64,000 nt of DNA from CBDIDH01 sp965277595 (lineage in GTDB: Bacteria > Planctomycetota > Planctomycetia > Isosphaerales > Isosphaeraceae): contig CBDIDH010000001.1 of the NCBI GenBank assembly GCA_965277595.1, forward strand, positions 2,502,363 through 2,566,362, in the 5' to 3' direction. The notes under the pieces were generated by a model that ran no database searches, had not been told where the DNA came from, and was given only the letters and a program-made list of their open reading frames with translations. The position numbers were made by a program, and so were the translations under genes. Shown piece by piece: positions 17,163-25,620 of this stretch. The number at the start of each line of letters is the position of its first letter. Positions within the stretch are counted from its first letter, which is position 1.

Positions 17163-17770
17163 TCATCCGAAAATGCGATGATGTGGTAGCGACGCGGCCC
17201 GTTCTTGCCGTCGCTCCTGAACGAGCGACGTGACCCACGCCCCCGCCGGAACGGTGCGTCGGGTCAGGACGAGGATCTCCAGAACATGCTCGGCCAGGTC
17301 GGCGGGGATCGCCTCGGTTATGCCGTTGGCGACGAGGCTGGCGCGTCGCCAGGCACTGTAGGTTTTGGGCTCCGCCCGAGCGCCACCTCGCCGATCCGCG
17401 CCCACATGGCGCGGTTCTCCTCCAGGGTCGGACCGAGCGTTGATTGCAGGTGGAGCATCGCGCCGAGGTCGCGCAAGCTGATCTCGTAATTGCGAGAGAG
17501 CAGAAAAAACGCGATCTCCGCGAGCACGAGGAATCGCCCCGGAGCGTCGTCGGGGTCGATCTCGCAATAGCGGTCGGTCAGGCGGTCGTACTCGGCGCCA
17601 AGGTTGAAGCCGCTGATGAGCGCGAGCTTGCCGTCCTTGTTGGGAGCGGGGTAAAAGTAGCCGCCGACCTTGGGCACGGGAAAGACCCAGTCGCAACCGT
17701 CCGACAGGCGGATGGTGACCCCCTCTTCAAACTCGGGGCGCCTTGGCGCGGACGGTTCGCGTGACTGCAT
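17163..17770 (-). CDS. Tail assembly chaperone GT-like fusion made by -1 frameshifting
   Basis: Frame 0 runs from ATG 17770 to the lysine codon ending at 17363. A -1 slip on CCCAAAA (17369-17363) continues into a frame open to TGA at 17163-17165, adding about 66 residues (TYSAWRRASLVANGITEAIP...). The whole region is open in the -1 frame, and the C-terminal part looks like real protein (LAEHVLEILVLTRRTVPAGA). Position immediately before the tape measure is exactly that of lambda G/GT, which chaperones tape-measure folding. Confidence 0.75.
17318..17770 (-). CDS. Tail assembly chaperone G-like (unshifted product)
   Basis: 150 aa from ATG 17770 (AAGGG upstream; an in-frame TTG at 17797 is less likely). 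Soluble, with SDGCDWVFPVPKVGGYFYP and a helical FLLSRNYEISLRDLGAMLHL. It ends in a Pro/Ser/Ala-rich tail encoded beyond the slippery site, so the unshifted protein has a short disordered C-terminus. Confidence 0.75.
   Translation of the reverse strand: MQSREPSAPRRPEFEEGVTIRLSDGCDWVFPVPKVGGYFYPAPNKDGKLALISGFNLGAEYDRLTDRYCEIDPDDAPGRFLVLAEIAFFLLSRNYEISLRDLGAMLHLQSTLGPTLEENRAMWARIGEVALGRSPKPTVPGDAPASSPTA
17363..17369 (-). promoter_or_regulatory. Slippery heptamer C CCA AAA for -1 frameshifting
   Basis: On the minus strand, in frame 0 the codons are CCA then AAA preceded by C, which fits X XXY YYZ. Slipping by -1 keeps CCC and AAA pairing. It is the only such heptamer in the overlap of the two open frames before the frame-0 stop at 17318. 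Confidence 0.75.
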
Positions 17771-17875
17771 CGCGGCGATACCCTTCGTGAAAAGCAAGGA
17801 GGGGAGAAGACACGGGCCGCCACGGACGGCCCGAACTCATGGGGAATAACTCGGTTCGGCTCAGGCCAGGCCAGG

Positions 17876-18487
17876 TCAGGCCGTCGCGTTGGCTTCGCCA
17901 TGCGGAAACAGTTCGCGATCGAGTTTCTGGAACTCCGCCTCCTGTTCCTCGGTCCGCGCGGCGATCCGCGCCAGATCGCCAAACCGGGCGAGCTTCACCG
18001 CGTCGAAGCCGTGCGGAGCCGCCTCGGCGGAGACCTGGACGATAGGTCCGCCACGGTTGCTGCCTCGCGCGGCGATCGGGTTAAAGGCCGGGTAATCGCC
18101 TCCTCCCGGCTTCTGCCTCTCGCCGTTGGGTCCGGCCTTCCAGGCGTCGGCCTTGAGCGTGCCGAACTTGACGCCGTTGGGCTGAACCTCGCTCCAGTCG
18201 TACCTTGGCTTTTTCTCCGAGGGATGGCCGACCGGATGCAGATACGTATCGTGCGGGTTCGGGTAGCAAAAGCTCCAGTGCATCCCGTCTTCCTCGACGT
18301 CGAACCGCGCGTCGTTGATGAACGCGCGGGGGACGCCCATCGTGGCATCGAGGTAATCGAGGATGCGGGTTTGCTTATCCGGCGCCTTGCCTCCGGGGTC
18401 GAACCCGAAGGGGATCATGATGGCGTCGGGCTTCGAGGAAGCGACCGGCGCGGCGGGCGTCGGCGTCGTGCTGACAATCGGGTCCAC
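17876..18487 (-). CDS. Phage protein between tail tube and chaperone genes, unknown
   Basis: 203 aa from GTG 18487. N-terminal 20 residues Pro/Ala/Ser-rich; core with ARFDVEEDGMHWSFCYPNPHDTYLHP and a basic Gly-rich segment; acidic C-terminus. No family recognised. Its place directly upstream of the chaperones suggests a role in tail tube or tail assembly. Confidence 0.55.
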   Translation of the reverse strand: MDPIVSTTPTPAAPVASSKPDAIMIPFGFDPGGKAPDKQTRILDYLDATMGVPRAFINDARFDVEEDGMHWSFCYPNPHDTYLHPVGHPSEKKPRYDWSEVQPNGVKFGTLKADAWKAGPNGERQKPGGGDYPAFNPIAARGSNRGGPIVQVSAEAAPHGFDAVKLARFGDLARIAARTEEQEAEFQKLDRELFPHGEANATA

Positions 18488-18574
18488 GGCGGATCTCCCG
18501 GAAAAGAGCAGGGGGTCGAGTCGCGAGCGTCTTGAGTCGAGCGGGTTGAGGAATGGACGGCCTCGCGTCGCGGA

Positions 18575-19000
18575 TCAGGCGCGGGTGAAGCTCAAGGGAC
18601 TGGTCACGCCGTCGCTGGAATAGCTCCAGATTTCCAGCGAGGAGTTGCCGTATTCGCCGTGGGCGCCGCTCGTGGAAACATTGCCGCAGACGGCGTTGAT
18701 CAGGGTGTAAACGATGCCCCCTCCGGTGGCTCCCTTGGCGTCGTTGTGCGTGGCGGTGAACGACCCCACGGCGCCGACCAGGGCGAGAAGCTGGCTGATG
18801 TTGCCCGAACTGACGGTCACCTTCGGGTTGTTCATCGAGTTCACGAGCGTCGTGTTGTACCGATCCGCGTCTCCCGCGAAACCGGTGATCTCCGTGCCGT
18901 AATCGATCGCGACATCCGTGATCTTCGTCAGCGTGGTCAGGACGGTGGAGATGGTGAATCCCACCGCCGACCAGAACATTTGCAAGCCGGTTGCGGCCAT
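18575..19000 (-). CDS. Tail tube-like structural protein
   Basis: 141 aa, ATG 19000. Beta-rich with IDYGTEITGFAGDADRYN, a TVTVSS-type core and GGGIVYTLINAV near the end; Thr/Ser/Gly/Asn-rich as in tube or virion decoration proteins. It follows the tail-completion candidate and precedes the chaperones, so tail tube is favoured, but a decoration protein cannot be excluded. Confidence 0.55.
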   Translation of the reverse strand: MAATGLQMFWSAVGFTISTVLTTLTKITDVAIDYGTEITGFAGDADRYNTTLVNSMNNPKVTVSSGNISQLLALVGAVGSFTATHNDAKGATGGGIVYTLINAVCGNVSTSGAHGEYGNSSLEIWSYSSDGVTSPLSFTRA

Positions 19001-19043
19001 TGATGCGTCTCCAGGGTTTGAGTCCGAATCTCTTGCGATCCAA

Positions 19044-19583
19044 TCAGGCGGACGTGTTGAACTGGTTCCACGAGGGAACCTCGTAGCGGAATGATCCGGC
19101 GACCTTCAGTTGCTGATCGGGTCCCGAGGGAGCGAGGTAATCACCATCATCAATCGAGGTGAACCCCGTGTAGGTTTCCCCTCCGAACGAGGTTCCGTTA
19201 ATGACGTTGGCGGCGACCGAGTAGAGCCGGTCGAGTTCATGCAGGCGAATCACCGGATCGCTCTCGCGCACGAGGAGCATGAGCGTGAACGCGACCGTGC
19301 GTTCCTGGGGCACGCCCGCCGGATCGGACCATCGCTGCATGGTCCGGAATCCGCGAATTGAGACATCGGCGACCTTGAGCGATTCACTCGACTCAGCCTT
19401 CGTGTCGATCAGTCCGCCGAGGGTCACCTCGTGAAACTCGTTGGTGGCATCAAGGGCCTGGCGGATCAAGTCGAGGATCTGAAGATCACGATAAGGGGCC
19501 TGGGGCGAGGCAGTCGTCGCTCCCGCCCCCGGAAACACCGCCTGGGGAAACAGGGCCAGAGGGTAAATCGCATGCGGAAACAT
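19044..19583 (-). CDS. Tail completion/terminator-like protein
   Basis: 179 aa, ATG 19583. Hydrophobic, Pro-rich N-terminus (HAIYPLALFPQAVFPGAG), then an alpha/beta domain containing RDLQILDLIRQALDATNEF and SDPVIRLHELDRLYSVAAN, compatible with the small tail-terminator fold. Adjacent to the tail-tube candidate. Function is assigned mainly by gene order. Confidence 0.5.
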   Translation of the reverse strand: MFPHAIYPLALFPQAVFPGAGATTASPQAPYRDLQILDLIRQALDATNEFHEVTLGGLIDTKAESSESLKVADVSIRGFRTMQRWSDPAGVPQERTVAFTLMLLVRESDPVIRLHELDRLYSVAANVINGTSFGGETYTGFTSIDDGDYLAPSGPDQQLKVAGSFRYEVPSWNQFNTSA

Positions 19584-19601
19584 CGATGATTCCCCTCTGG
19601 C

Positions 19602-20363
19602 TCAGACCGGAGGGGTCATCGCGCTGGTCGTGATATTTCCGGCGGTGTCCACGCTGATCGTCCCGTAATCCCCGGTCGTCGTCTGCGTGAAGGTGATCGT
19701 CCCCGCCGAGCCCGCCGCCGGAACGCCCGACCGCTTGCCGAACAGAACCTGAGCGATGGCTCGCACCGTCTGGAGCAGGCTAAACGAGCCCCAGCCGGGG
19801 ACGGCGTTCAGTCCCGTCGCCGCCAGCGTCACCCCCGTCAGCCCCGCCCCCGCCACGCCGATCGTTGCCTTGATTGCCGCCGCGTCCACGCCATCGCCGC
19901 TGGCCACGGTCGCGGGGATCTTGCCGTTCGAGGCGTTGATCTGACCGGCGGAGGTGCCGACGGAGACCTTGACCCCGTTGGCGGAATCGACCGTGGGCAT
20001 CCCCCCGACGGAACCGGCTGCCGCCGACGGAAGCGCCGCCAGGCCGAAGTTCAAGGAGTTAAACGGATCAAACGCGACGATCGTCCCTCGCACGTCCGAC
20101 GGATCGCACGCCGTGCCCGTGGCGTGAACAATGAACGCCCCCAACGTTGCCCGGTCGGTCGCGTTGCCCGCGAGAACGTACCAGCCGTTGCCGACTTCCG
20201 TGACGGCTCCCGATGGCGCGGCGAACGTCCCTCCGTCCTTGGAAATCGTGACGGTCAGGGTCGTGCCCGATACGAGGCCCGTGGCGGGCGATAGGTGATC
20301 GCTCGACAGGACCATCAGAAACGGGATCGGATGCGCGGTGCTGCCTTGCTGGCGGTCGTTCAC
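19602..20363 (-). CDS. Virion appendage/fibre-like protein
   Basis: 253 aa from GTG 20363. Begins with a beta domain (TTLTVTISKDGGTFAAPSGAV, GNGWYVLAGNATDR) seen in many phage fibre N-termini, passes through a Gly/Ala-rich connector and ends in short beta strands (TITFTQTTTGDYGTI). No enzyme motif. Tightly spaced with the downstream-transcribed tail-completion gene and the SGNH gene. Confidence 0.6.
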   Translation of the reverse strand: MNDRQQGSTAHPIPFLMVLSSDHLSPATGLVSGTTLTVTISKDGGTFAAPSGAVTEVGNGWYVLAGNATDRATLGAFIVHATGTACDPSDVRGTIVAFDPFNSLNFGLAALPSAAAGSVGGMPTVDSANGVKVSVGTSAGQINASNGKIPATVASGDGVDAAAIKATIGVAGAGLTGVTLAATGLNAVPGWGSFSLLQTVRAIAQVLFGKRSGVPAAGSAGTITFTQTTTGDYGTISVDTAGNITTSAMTPPV

Positions 20364-20366
20364 GGG

Positions 20367-21671
20367 TCACATGCTCCCCCGCGATCCGGCGCGGTCGAAA
20401 AGGGTGCGGCGAAAGAGAGAGGCGGCCGGGGGCGCGATCACCGCGTACACAAGGCCCGCGACGACGGCGTAGCCGGCGTCCGTCAGGTGCTGGCCGCCAG
20501 AGTTGAAGTACGTCAGGTTGGTCGCGTCGGAAAGCCTGGGGTCGGACGCGACATCGATCACCCAGTCCGCCCCCGCCGCGTTCGACTTCACCAGGACGTT
20601 GTACTCGGATTCAAGCGCGTTCAGGGTCGGATGGGTCGTCGCCGTGGGACCGGCCACCGGAAGGCAGGTGAGGACCGCGACCTGATAACCGAGAAGACGG
20701 CACCACTGGATATAGGCGGAGGTCGTGGCATAGGCTTGCGCCGGTGTGTCGCCTCCGCCGAGACTGTTAGTCCCCTCCCAGTAGACATAGATATTGGCCG
20801 GGCGACGGATCGAGAACGGCGGATAGTCCTCGGCCAGGATCGCCGTGAACGCGACCTCTCCGGTGCGGCCGGGGATGCCGTTGTCGACCACGTCCCAGCC
20901 GGGACCGAGCAGGCCCGAGAGGACGGCGGGATAGCTCGTCGCGGGGGGATTCGACGATTGGTACCCGCTCGTGAGCGAGTTGACCCCGCAATTCAGCAGG
21001 CGATTCGCGCTACCGACGTCAAAGTTGCGCAGCGCATCCAGGACCGCTTGCCGGTCGGCGGGCGCGAGCAGCGGATAGACCCCCGCCGCCTCGATCGAGC
21101 CCAGGAAATAGTTCCCCCCGCCGTACTGGCTGACCGTGAACGCCTCGCCGCCGTCGATCAGGGCATGGGTGATCGAAAGCGTGTTGGTGATCCCGCAAAT
21201 GCTGATGCCGAGCGTCCCCGCCGGATCGTACCACGCCTGCACCGGATACCACTGGTCCTCGATCGGCAGCGGAGTAAAGTTCGTGGAGCTGACCTGAACT
21301 TGCCCCGCCGCCGTGTTGATGATGAAATTGAAGTGCCCGCCGTAGTAATAAATCAGCGCGGTGCCGGAAGCCCACCAACCGAGGATCGCGTTGTTTCCCG
21401 CTCCTCCCTGATTGGACGCGAAGCGGACAAGGCAGGCGAGCTCGAATCCAAGGGCCGAGGGGCGGAGCGTGGCCGACGACTCGGAGAGGTATTGCGAACT
21501 TCCATCGAGCGCGACCGACCCGGCGGCGAGCGTGATCCCCGGCGCGGCCGAGCCCGCCGTGGGTCCATTATGACCGGTGAGCGGATGCGACCCGACGACA
21601 TCGCGCCACGAACCGTTGCCCGCGTTATCATCGAGGGGCCAGAATGCGCTGGGGTTGCCTGGAATCGACAT
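20367..21671 (-). CDS. LamG-like plus SGNH/GDSL esterase tail appendage
   Basis: 434 aa. Residues about 1-215 form a concanavalin-like (LamG/laminin_G_3) domain starting FWPLDDNAGNGSW and containing VALDGSSQYL. Residues 220-430 carry SGNH blocks: CGVNSLTSGY (block I, Ser; Asn replaces the usual Asp), NGIPGRTG (II), YWEGTNSLGG (III, Asn) and GQHLTDAGY (V, Asp/His). Such phage esterases deacetylate surface polysaccharides during adsorption. It is intracellularly made and placed on the virion, with no signal peptide. Confidence 0.75.
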   Translation of the reverse strand: MSIPGNPSAFWPLDDNAGNGSWRDVVGSHPLTGHNGPTAGSAAPGITLAAGSVALDGSSQYLSESSATLRPSALGFELACLVRFASNQGGAGNNAILGWWASGTALIYYYGGHFNFIINTAAGQVQVSSTNFTPLPIEDQWYPVQAWYDPAGTLGISICGITNTLSITHALIDGGEAFTVSQYGGGNYFLGSIEAAGVYPLLAPADRQAVLDALRNFDVGSANRLLNCGVNSLTSGYQSSNPPATSYPAVLSGLLGPGWDVVDNGIPGRTGEVAFTAILAEDYPPFSIRRPANIYVYWEGTNSLGGGDTPAQAYATTSAYIQWCRLLGYQVAVLTCLPVAGPTATTHPTLNALESEYNVLVKSNAAGADWVIDVASDPRLSDATNLTYFNSGGQHLTDAGYAVVAGLVYAVIAPPAASLFRRTLFDRAGSRGSM

Positions 21672-21747
21672 CGAACGCGCTCACTTCACGCCAAAAAAAA
21701 GAGAATGCTGCACAATTAAACAAATTGGCATAAGGCGGATTGATCGC

Positions 21748-21772
21748 GGTCAGCCATCGGGGTAGGCTGACC
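21748..21772. terminator. 8-bp inverted repeat in the short gap upstream of the SGNH gene
   Basis: GGTCAGCC, 9-nt loop, GGCTGACC. It could be a weak terminator, an operator, or an mRNA processing hairpin between the two minus-strand genes; there is no T run. Confidence 0.35.
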
Positions 21773-21813
21773 AAAACGTCGTGATTTCCGGTTTCCTTCC
21801 AAGGCACCCGCCC

Positions 21814-22032
21814 ATGTCGTATGTTGTTGTGATTGCCGTCTCGTGCCTATTCGTGGTCCAGGTCTGGCTGACGATTTCCGCGTACCGTAACCCCGTTGCC
21901 CATCAGGACGAAGACGTTTCGGGGTTCGCGTCGTCGGCGGCGCCGACAACCCGTCAAGCGGAAATGCCCAGGGTCGTGCGACCTCGCTCCATCACTGCGC
22001 CGGCACCATCACCGGCCTCGGAATCACGTTGA
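21814..22032 (+). CDS. Possible small membrane protein on the opposite strand of the late block
   Basis: 72 aa from ATG 21814. One strong N-terminal transmembrane segment (SYVVVIAVSCLFVVQVWLTI) followed by a polar Pro/Arg-rich tail. Its end overlaps the end of the convergent spike gene by about 40 nt. The ribosome site is weak. It could be a moron-type or holin-like protein, or a chance ORF; the hydrophobic segment is the main support. Confidence 0.4.
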   Translation: MSYVVVIAVSCLFVVQVWLTISAYRNPVAHQDEDVSGFASSAAPTTRQAEMPRVVRPRSITAPAPSPASESR

Positions 22033-23953
22033 TATTCTCGCCGTGCCCCACGACGCCGTTGACCTGGTTGCCCGATCCATCAAACGAGCCAAACCAACTT
22101 CCGATCGCGCCGTCGATCTGAAGCCCCGGCTGCGTGCTGGCCGCGAAGCAGGAGAGGTTGGTGATGCTCACCTTCGCGGGCGTGAACGTATCGCCATACG
22201 CCAATGTGCGACGGCCAATCAATCGCACGAACGGCGACGTGTTGAGCGTGGACACGCCGACCTGATCGATCAGCACTTCATTCGGGCAATACGCCGAGTG
22301 ATCGACCGAGATAATCGAATCGCTCGGCGTCCCCCCTTCGTTGTCCACCAGCATGTCGCGGATCGTCAGTGACCCACCGTAGGGGTCCGACGTCTTGCGG
22401 ATGAAACACTCGGTCGTCGGCAAACTGAACGTGAAGGTCGTCCGGTCCCAATCAAACACCCCGCCGCCGCACCGAAGCCCGTCCCGACCGCTCATGCCGA
22501 CCCAGGTGTTATGGCCGTGGACCATCTGTTCCCAGCCGACATACGCCGCGTCATAGCCCGCGAGATTGCAGCTTTCGAGGGTCACGGGGTAGGTGCAGCC
22601 GATCGGAACCGAGCCGATCGCCTGGAGTCCAGAGCCCCCCGCCGAGACATCGACAAAGGGCACTCCGAAGCAGTAGCCGAGAGCGATCGATTGCTGGAGC
22701 TTGCAGTCGATCGCAAGATTGCGAACGGAAAGGTTTTGCGAGGGTTGGCCCCCGGCCTTCGTGACCCAGAAACCCGCGCCGGTCTGGGCACGCGTGGCGA
22801 TCATCCGGTGGGTGTTCGGGGCGTCACTCATCACGAGGTAGGCGATGACGTTCGGCCCTTGATCCCAGTAGCGGCTAGGCGAGATCGGCTTGCCGTCCTT
22901 GCGGGTCTCGGTCGCCTGAGTCGGGTCGTAAACGAGGGCATCCGAGACGAGGAAGCCATGGACATCGAGCGGCGCCGGTGCCTGTTGCATTCCCCCGAAA
23001 AGGAAGGGGGTCAGGCCGTCGGTCCGCGCCATCGGAACGCCGGGCTTCCAGGTCGTGCGGTCGGTCGAGTCGATCGGAACGACCTGCCGGACGCCATCGA
23101 CCCAGACGGTGAGGGTCGCCGTCGTCGCGTCGAACTGGATCGTGATCCGGTGGGTGACGCCCGGCGTGAATCCGCCGGGAATCGGGATGGTAGCCCTTCG
23201 GTAATTGACCTCGGATTGATCGGCCGTGCGAAAGAGCCAGCGGAGGGTGTTGACGGGGTCATCGCCCGTGACGAGCGAGAACGGCCGCACGATGCCATTG
23301 CCGTTACTGAGGCCAAAGAGCCACCAGCCCGGTCCCCACGATTGCGACCCGGAGCCGATCACAAACTCCCAGGTGTACCCGGAGCCGCCCCAGTAATCGG
23401 GGGCGAGCACGGGGCCGCCGCCGAGTTGCAAGGGGTGCGCCGTGACCGAGAGAACAGCTTCGGCCTTGGTGGAGAGTCCGACCATCCCTTGACCGAGCAC
23501 GGAGGGGACGGAATAACGGGCCGGATCGATGCCGAGGCGTTGCAGACGAGAAACGCCCAGCACGAGCGCGGGCGGTCCCTGGCTCGTGAGAAAGGTGCCG
23601 GGGCCGTCGCCTTCGAGGGTGAGGTTGCGACCATCGAGGTAGACCAGGGAGCAGTTGTAGGGGCTCCCTTGCGGCAGATGGATCGACCGGGCGGTCGTGG
23701 GGTCGGCGTCGGTGATCTTCTGCGCGGCGTCAACCAGGGCTTGCAGGGCCTTCGATCCATCGACGCCGGGGGTGTTGGGGGCGGGGAGGGGGATCGGTAA
23801 TGGCGATGGAGCGGGGGTCCGGAGAGCGCGAACGCCGCGCGAGGCCGCGAACCGGGCGGAGGCGGCTGGGCGGTGGCCGAAAGGATGGGGCGACGCGGGG
23901 CGCGCGGAGGGGGGAGCCTGCGCGAGTAGGAGACGGGAGAGGAACAGGTTCAT
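21992..23953 (-). CDS. Tail spike-like protein with right-handed beta-helix features
   Basis: 653 aa from ATG 23953 (GCAGGAAG upstream; a TTG at 23962 is less likely). The N-terminus is hydrophobic then Pro/Ala-rich. GVDGSKALQALVDAAQKI is the pectate-lyase-like opening where a phage spike enters its beta-helix, DGRNLTLEGDGPGTFL continues it. A LamG-like insert lies in the middle, and late segments (TLESCNLAGYDAAYVG, NLSVRNLAIDCKLQ) are beta-helix rungs. Likely binds or cleaves surface polysaccharide. Confidence 0.65.
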   Translation of the reverse strand: MNLFLSRLLLAQAPPSARPASPHPFGHRPAASARFAASRGVRALRTPAPSPLPIPLPAPNTPGVDGSKALQALVDAAQKITDADPTTARSIHLPQGSPYNCSLVYLDGRNLTLEGDGPGTFLTSQGPPALVLGVSRLQRLGIDPARYSVPSVLGQGMVGLSTKAEAVLSVTAHPLQLGGGPVLAPDYWGGSGYTWEFVIGSGSQSWGPGWWLFGLSNGNGIVRPFSLVTGDDPVNTLRWLFRTADQSEVNYRRATIPIPGGFTPGVTHRITIQFDATTATLTVWVDGVRQVVPIDSTDRTTWKPGVPMARTDGLTPFLFGGMQQAPAPLDVHGFLVSDALVYDPTQATETRKDGKPISPSRYWDQGPNVIAYLVMSDAPNTHRMIATRAQTGAGFWVTKAGGQPSQNLSVRNLAIDCKLQQSIALGYCFGVPFVDVSAGGSGLQAIGSVPIGCTYPVTLESCNLAGYDAAYVGWEQMVHGHNTWVGMSGRDGLRCGGGVFDWDRTTFTFSLPTTECFIRKTSDPYGGSLTIRDMLVDNEGGTPSDSIISVDHSAYCPNEVLIDQVGVSTLNTSPFVRLIGRRTLAYGDTFTPAKVSITNLSCFAASTQPGLQIDGAIGSWFGSFDGSGNQVNGVVGHGENINVIPRPVMVPAQ

Positions 23954-23978
23954 GGGGATCAACTTCCTGCTCGATTGA

Positions 23979-24566
23979 TTAATAGGTCGGCGCGACGGTC
24001 AGGCTACTGAGCGCGGGCGGCGGAGCGGATCGTCCGGTCACCGAGGCAACCGAGGTATTCCGTTCCTCGCCGGTCGCGTTGTAGGCCCGAACGCCGATCT
24101 GGTATGCGACGCCGTCGCTCAGGCCGGTCAGGGTCACGCTGCAAGCGACTTGGCCCGGAGTGGTCGAGGCGTAAAGCGCGGTCGCCGCGATGCTTCCGTA
24201 CGCGGGCGAGGGCGTCCCGAGGTAAACGTGAAATCCGGTCGGCGGCGGGAACCCGCGATACGGCCAGGCCCATTCCACGGTCGCCGCGCCACCAGGACCG
24301 GCGAAGGCCCGTAATCCCACGGGAGGTCTCGGCGCGGAGGTCTGATCGGAGCCGTCCGAGCCGACGACGATCAGGACCGTGGCGTCGGTGTTCCCATCCG
24401 AGAGCCCCGTCACCGTGTCGCGGGCGCGGACGCCGAAGAGGGTCCGCGATCCCGTGGCGAGCGCGGGCAAGGCGGCCGAGAGCGAGGCCGTGGTGAGGAT
24501 CACGGTGGTATAGTCGATGGAGCCGCCGGTGGCGTTCCCGGCGAAGAGATCATAGACGATGGACAT
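23979..24566 (-). CDS. Fibronectin type III-containing virion protein
   Basis: 195 aa, ATG 24566. Two FN3-like modules can be traced, with the W (GGAATVEWAWPYRGFPPP) and the Y/L pattern (GLSDGVAYQIGVRAYNATG) of the fold. No catalytic residues. FN3 domains in phage tail genes often mediate weak surface contacts. It lies upstream of the spike gene on the same transcript. Confidence 0.65.
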   Translation of the reverse strand: MSIVYDLFAGNATGGSIDYTTVILTTASLSAALPALATGSRTLFGVRARDTVTGLSDGNTDATVLIVVGSDGSDQTSAPRPPVGLRAFAGPGGAATVEWAWPYRGFPPPTGFHVYLGTPSPAYGSIAATALYASTTPGQVACSVTLTGLSDGVAYQIGVRAYNATGEERNTSVASVTGRSAPPPALSSLTVAPTY

Positions 24567-24587
24567 GGTTGAATCGGGGGCACCAAA

Positions 24588-24947
24588 GTGACTTCACTCT
24601 CTCCTGGCCCGTGGCGGTGGGTTCGCTTCAGCGATGAGGACGGTAGCGGCAATGAGTCGGACAACTCGCGGCTCGTGGCGGCCGACGGATCGGAGGTCTG
24701 CTGGTTCGGCAGTACCGAGATGTTCTATCCGACCGCTGGCAACGAGCCGAGTTTCGCCGACGAAGCGGTTATCGCCGCGAGTTGGGGGTTGCTCCGGGCG
24801 CTCAGGTTGCTTGGCTCCGGAACTTCCGACAAGGATCTTTGCTTTTGCGAGATGCGCATCGATCGGCCGGGTGTGACCTCGCATTCGGAAGCATGTCTCG
24901 CGGCCCGGTCCGCCATCGCAAGGGCTACCGCTCCAGCCGGCAGCTAA
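24588..24947 (+). CDS. TPGPW-type small phage protein on the plus strand
   Basis: 119 aa from GTG 24588 with GGGGG upstream. The start LSPGPWRW, a middle RLVAADGSEV and a later FADEAVIAASWGLLRAL follow the same plan as the protein at 56241-56621 (HTPGPWSF ... NARVIIAAPDYYAAV), a family widespread in phages. It overlaps the convergent adaptor gene by 23 nt. Function unknown; it lies alone on the strand opposite to the late genes. Confidence 0.6.
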   Translation: MTSLSPGPWRWVRFSDEDGSGNESDNSRLVAADGSEVCWFGSTEMFYPTAGNEPSFADEAVIAASWGLLRALRLLGSGTSDKDLCFCEMRIDRPGVTSHSEACLAARSAIARATAPAGS

Positions 24948-25620
24948 ACCGCGTCGTCGATTCCTGCGACGTTCCCGTCGGCCCCCAGCGGACGGTCGCC
25001 GTGGCCAGCGCCGTGTCGTAAAGATCCTGGTACCGCTTGATCTTCTTTTCCCAGTCTCCCTTGTCGTCGCCGCTTCGGTTCTCGGAAATGAGAAGCTGGA
25101 TCATCACCCAGAGCGCCGTCATGCGGCGAAAGATCCGCTGGTCGGTCATGTTCCCCGGCTGGCGGTTGGGCAAGTTCGGATCGACCGCGAACTGCTGATC
25201 GAGTTCGAACGCGGCGGCCTCAAGCTGGGGATAGAGCGAGGCGATCGTGAAGCTGATTCCGGTCGCCCCGGCCGGAGGCCCCGGCGGCATGCCCTGGCCG
25301 ATCGCGAACCCGCAGCGGTGCAAGGTCAGGACGTTGCCGACGACCGAGTCAATGGCCACGGTCTGTGGTCGCTTGAAGACGCCTGGCGTCCCCTCCAGCT
25401 GGAGGATCATGCCGGGCGTCACGCCTTGAGCCTGGAAGTTGTTCGAGGCGCTGGTGAAGGCCCAGGGAGTGCCGGGATTGATGACGCCGTCGGAACCGCT
25501 CGCCAGCGTGCTGCTCTTGGGCACGACCAGAACGAAGTCCCCAGGCGCCGCGACATAGACATCCTCGTCCGTCGCGTAGATATCGACGGGGCCGCTCATA
25601 TTCGGGGCAGTGGTCGGCAC
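24925..25620 (-). CDS. Head-tail region structural protein, unknown family
   Basis: 231 aa from GTG 25620. N-terminal beta domain (VYVAAPGDFVLVV, GMILQLEGTPGVF), C-terminal helices (LTALWVMIQLLISENRSGDDKG). Its location between minor head genes and appendage genes is compatible with an adaptor. Not assigned more precisely. Confidence 0.5.
   Translation of the reverse strand: MPTTAPNMSGPVDIYATDEDVYVAAPGDFVLVVPKSSTLASGSDGVINPGTPWAFTSASNNFQAQGVTPGMILQLEGTPGVFKRPQTVAIDSVVGNVLTLHRCGFAIGQGMPPGPPAGATGISFTIASLYPQLEAAAFELDQQFAVDPNLPNRQPGNMTDQRIFRRMTALWVMIQLLISENRSGDDKGDWEKKIKRYQDLYDTALATATVRWGPTGTSQESTTRFSCRLER

Noticed and set aside
17163..17696. The long -1 frame ORF called as an independent protein from 17696
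   Set aside because: Its first half is an out-of-frame translation of the chaperone; only the part after the slippery heptamer is protein-like, so it is treated as a frameshift extension.
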